Below are positions 62,883 to 64,000 of a DNA stretch of 64,000 bases, in pieces. A program made the translations under genes and the position numbers. Each line of letters starts with the position of its first letter. Within the stretch, counting starts at the first letter, position 1. This DNA is from Spirochaetaceae bacterium (GTDB lineage: Bacteria; Spirochaetota; Spirochaetia; Treponematales; Treponemataceae): positions 1 through 64,000 of the forward strand of contig JAFZVC010000039.1 of NCBI GenBank assembly GCA_017618015.1, in the 5' to 3' direction. The notes below the pieces were generated by a model. It saw only the letters and a program-made list of their open reading frames with translations, was not told the DNA's origin and did no database searches.

Positions 62883-62975
62883 GGGGTTTTAGGGGGTAAG
62901 CAGCTTTGCTGCGTCCCCCTAGGAGAGGGGGTAGCCCGCAACCGTTTGCGGGCGAGGGGGAAACTTCCCCCTCCC
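62883..62975 (+). repeat. GC-rich hairpin element, copy F (after purB)
   Basis: 93 bp in the convergent gap between purB and cysK: GGGGTTTTAGGGGG, GCAGC/GCTGC, TCCCCCT, GAGAGGGGGTAGCCCGC, CCCGCAA/TTGCGGG and GAGGGGGAAACTTCCCCC. May also serve as a transcription terminator for the two genes. Confidence 0.7.
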
Positions 62976-62994
62976 ATCTATTCATAGTACAATC

Positions 62995-63960
62995 TTAAAA
63001 ATGAATATCCTCGTTGAAAAGCGGTGTGCTGAAATAACGCTCAGCCGTATCTGGCAGCACCGTCACCACAGTCTTTCCCTTGCCGAGTTTTCTCGCAAGC
63101 TCAAGAGCCGCCGCAACGTTCGTACCGCTTGAAATACCGCACATAATGCCTTCTTTCCTCGCCAAATCGCGTGATGTGCGGATTGCCTCGGCATCAGTTA
63201 CGATATAGATATCATCGTAAATATCCTGATTCAAATTCTCTGGAATCAATCCATCTCCAATTCCCATCTGAAGATGCGTACCGACAGTACCGCCTGCAAG
63301 AATAGCCGCATTCTCCGGCTCCACAGCCCAGATTGTAATTTCTGGGTTTTTAGCCTTAAGCGCCTCACCAATGCCAGTAATTGTGCCACCAGTACCAATA
63401 CCTGAACAGAAGCCGTCAATCGGACCGTTCACGTCCTCAAGAATTTCAATTGCGGTTGATGAACGGTGCACAGCCGGATTCGCAGGGTTTTCGAACTGCT
63501 GTGGAATAAACACATGCGGGTCTTCGTGCTGCATGCAAAAAGCCGTATCTATACACTCGGCTATACAAGCGCCGATGTCACCTGAATCGTGGATAAGCAT
63601 AACTTCCGCACCATAGTGCTTTACGAGCTTTCGCCGCTCCTCGCTTACAGAATCCGGCATAATGATAATCGTACGGTAGCCCCGGACAGCCCCAATCAAA
63701 GCAAGACCTATACCCTGGTTACCGCTCGTCGGCTCAACAATTATCGTGTCTTTATTGATAAGCCCTTTTTCTTCGGCATCAAGAATCATGTTGTATGCGG
63801 TGCGAGTCTTTATTGAGCCGCCAACATTGAGCCCCTCGAATTTAACGAGCACACGGGCGGCGTTTTCCTCTTTCATCCGCTGAAGCTCAATTAAAGGCGT
63901 ATGTCCGATTGCGTCTAAAACTGTCTTGTAAATCATTTGTGGCAAATGCGACGCTCGCAT
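62995..63960 (-). CDS. cysK: Cysteine synthase A (O-acetylserine sulfhydrylase)
   Basis: Protein of 313-321 residues depending on start. The PLP lysine is in NVGGSIKTRTAYNMI. EPTSGNQGIGLALIGAVRGY (substrate loop with TSGNQG), FCSGIGTGGTITGIGEALK (phosphate-binding GTGGT) and GISSGTNVAAAL complete the fold. It makes cysteine from O-acetylserine and sulphide. The ATG at 63960 touches AAGGA without proper spacing, while an ATG at 63936 begins MIYKTVLDAIGHTPL as in most homologues, so the start is uncertain. Confidence 0.9.
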   Translation of the reverse strand: MRASHLPQMIYKTVLDAIGHTPLIELQRMKEENAARVLVKFEGLNVGGSIKTRTAYNMILDAEEKGLINKDTIIVEPTSGNQGIGLALIGAVRGYRTIIIMPDSVSEERRKLVKHYGAEVMLIHDSGDIGACIAECIDTAFCMQHEDPHVFIPQQFENPANPAVHRSSTAIEILEDVNGPIDGFCSGIGTGGTITGIGEALKAKNPEITIWAVEPENAAILAGGTVGTHLQMGIGDGLIPENLNQDIYDDIYIVTDAEAIRTSRDLARKEGIMCGISSGTNVAAALELARKLGKGKTVVTVLPDTAERYFSTPLFNEDIHF

Positions 63961-64000
63961 TCCTTGTAAATCTCTGAAGTTTTGGCAACGACATCCGCCG

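Overview
The window looks like chromosome from a treponeme (Spirochaetota), probably a gut or rumen species that uses plant polysaccharide. This is inferred from protein family content and codon style, not from a database match. Supporting signs are the lipoproteins with loose lipoboxes, an LptD-like protein in a genome with many periplasmic and outer-membrane TPR proteins, the order prfB - membrane protein - ftsY - lolCDE - mcsA - mcsB - clpC, an RF2 gene with the classical +1 frameshift, a poly-G tract inside a promoter, and a GH8/GH120 xylo-oligosaccharide pair. No rRNA, tRNA, CRISPR array, transposase or prophage gene was seen.

Layout. 1-2.1 kb: end of an isochorismatase-like gene, then an AT-rich two-gene unit encoding an ImmA/IrrE-type metallopeptidase and a class III nucleotidyl-cyclase-like protein. 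2.1-9.8 kb: a tandem duplicated cassette of secreted repeat lipoproteins (InlB-like repeats plus a C-terminal Lcl/DUF1566-like domain), each followed convergently by a membrane-anchored winged-helix regulator of SARP type. Each lipoprotein promoter carries an array of TACTGAT-like heptamers spaced about 11 bp apart, ending exactly 7 bp before the -10 box. 9.8-20.2 kb: iron-type alcohol dehydrogenase, UvrD/PcrA helicase, a beta-propeller protein, an ABC importer operon (ATPase, fused permease, binding protein), a PaaK-like adenylating enzyme and a CrtO-like membrane protein. 20.2-33 kb: one long leftward operon from prfB to a YhcC-like radical SAM gene. 33-34.3 kb: a divergent pair (orphan Cas2/VapD-like protein and a secreted protein). 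34.4-40.5 kb: leftward operon phoH - 7TM-HD phosphodiesterase - ybeY - tlyC-like - TPR protein. 40.6-46.9 kb: uvrA and lptD.

47-63 kb is the most unusual part. Carbamoyl-phosphate synthase is encoded by carA and by a large subunit split into two genes about 8 kb apart. The N half is at 49.6 kb and the C half at 59.5 kb. Both halves have near-identical promoter plus terminator leaders, and carA also has a terminator in its leader. A family of about 90-bp GC-rich multi-hairpin elements is scattered here. It lies in frame inside carA, in carB N half and twice in carB C half, and in non-coding sequence before carB-N and after purB. Between the carB halves sit an LUD protein, a Fic protein, a frameshifted D-2-hydroxyacid dehydrogenase, the GH8/GH120 pair, azlCD and a GNAT acetyltransferase. 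A lipoprotein gene between carA and carB-N has a G9 tract between its -35 and -10 boxes, so its promoter is probably phase-variable. purB and cysK end the window.

Several genes (both SARP-like regulators, the Cas2-like gene, uvrA, purB and the dehydrogenase) have a -10 box only 6-9 nt before the start codon and no Shine-Dalgarno, suggesting leaderless or near-leaderless transcripts.
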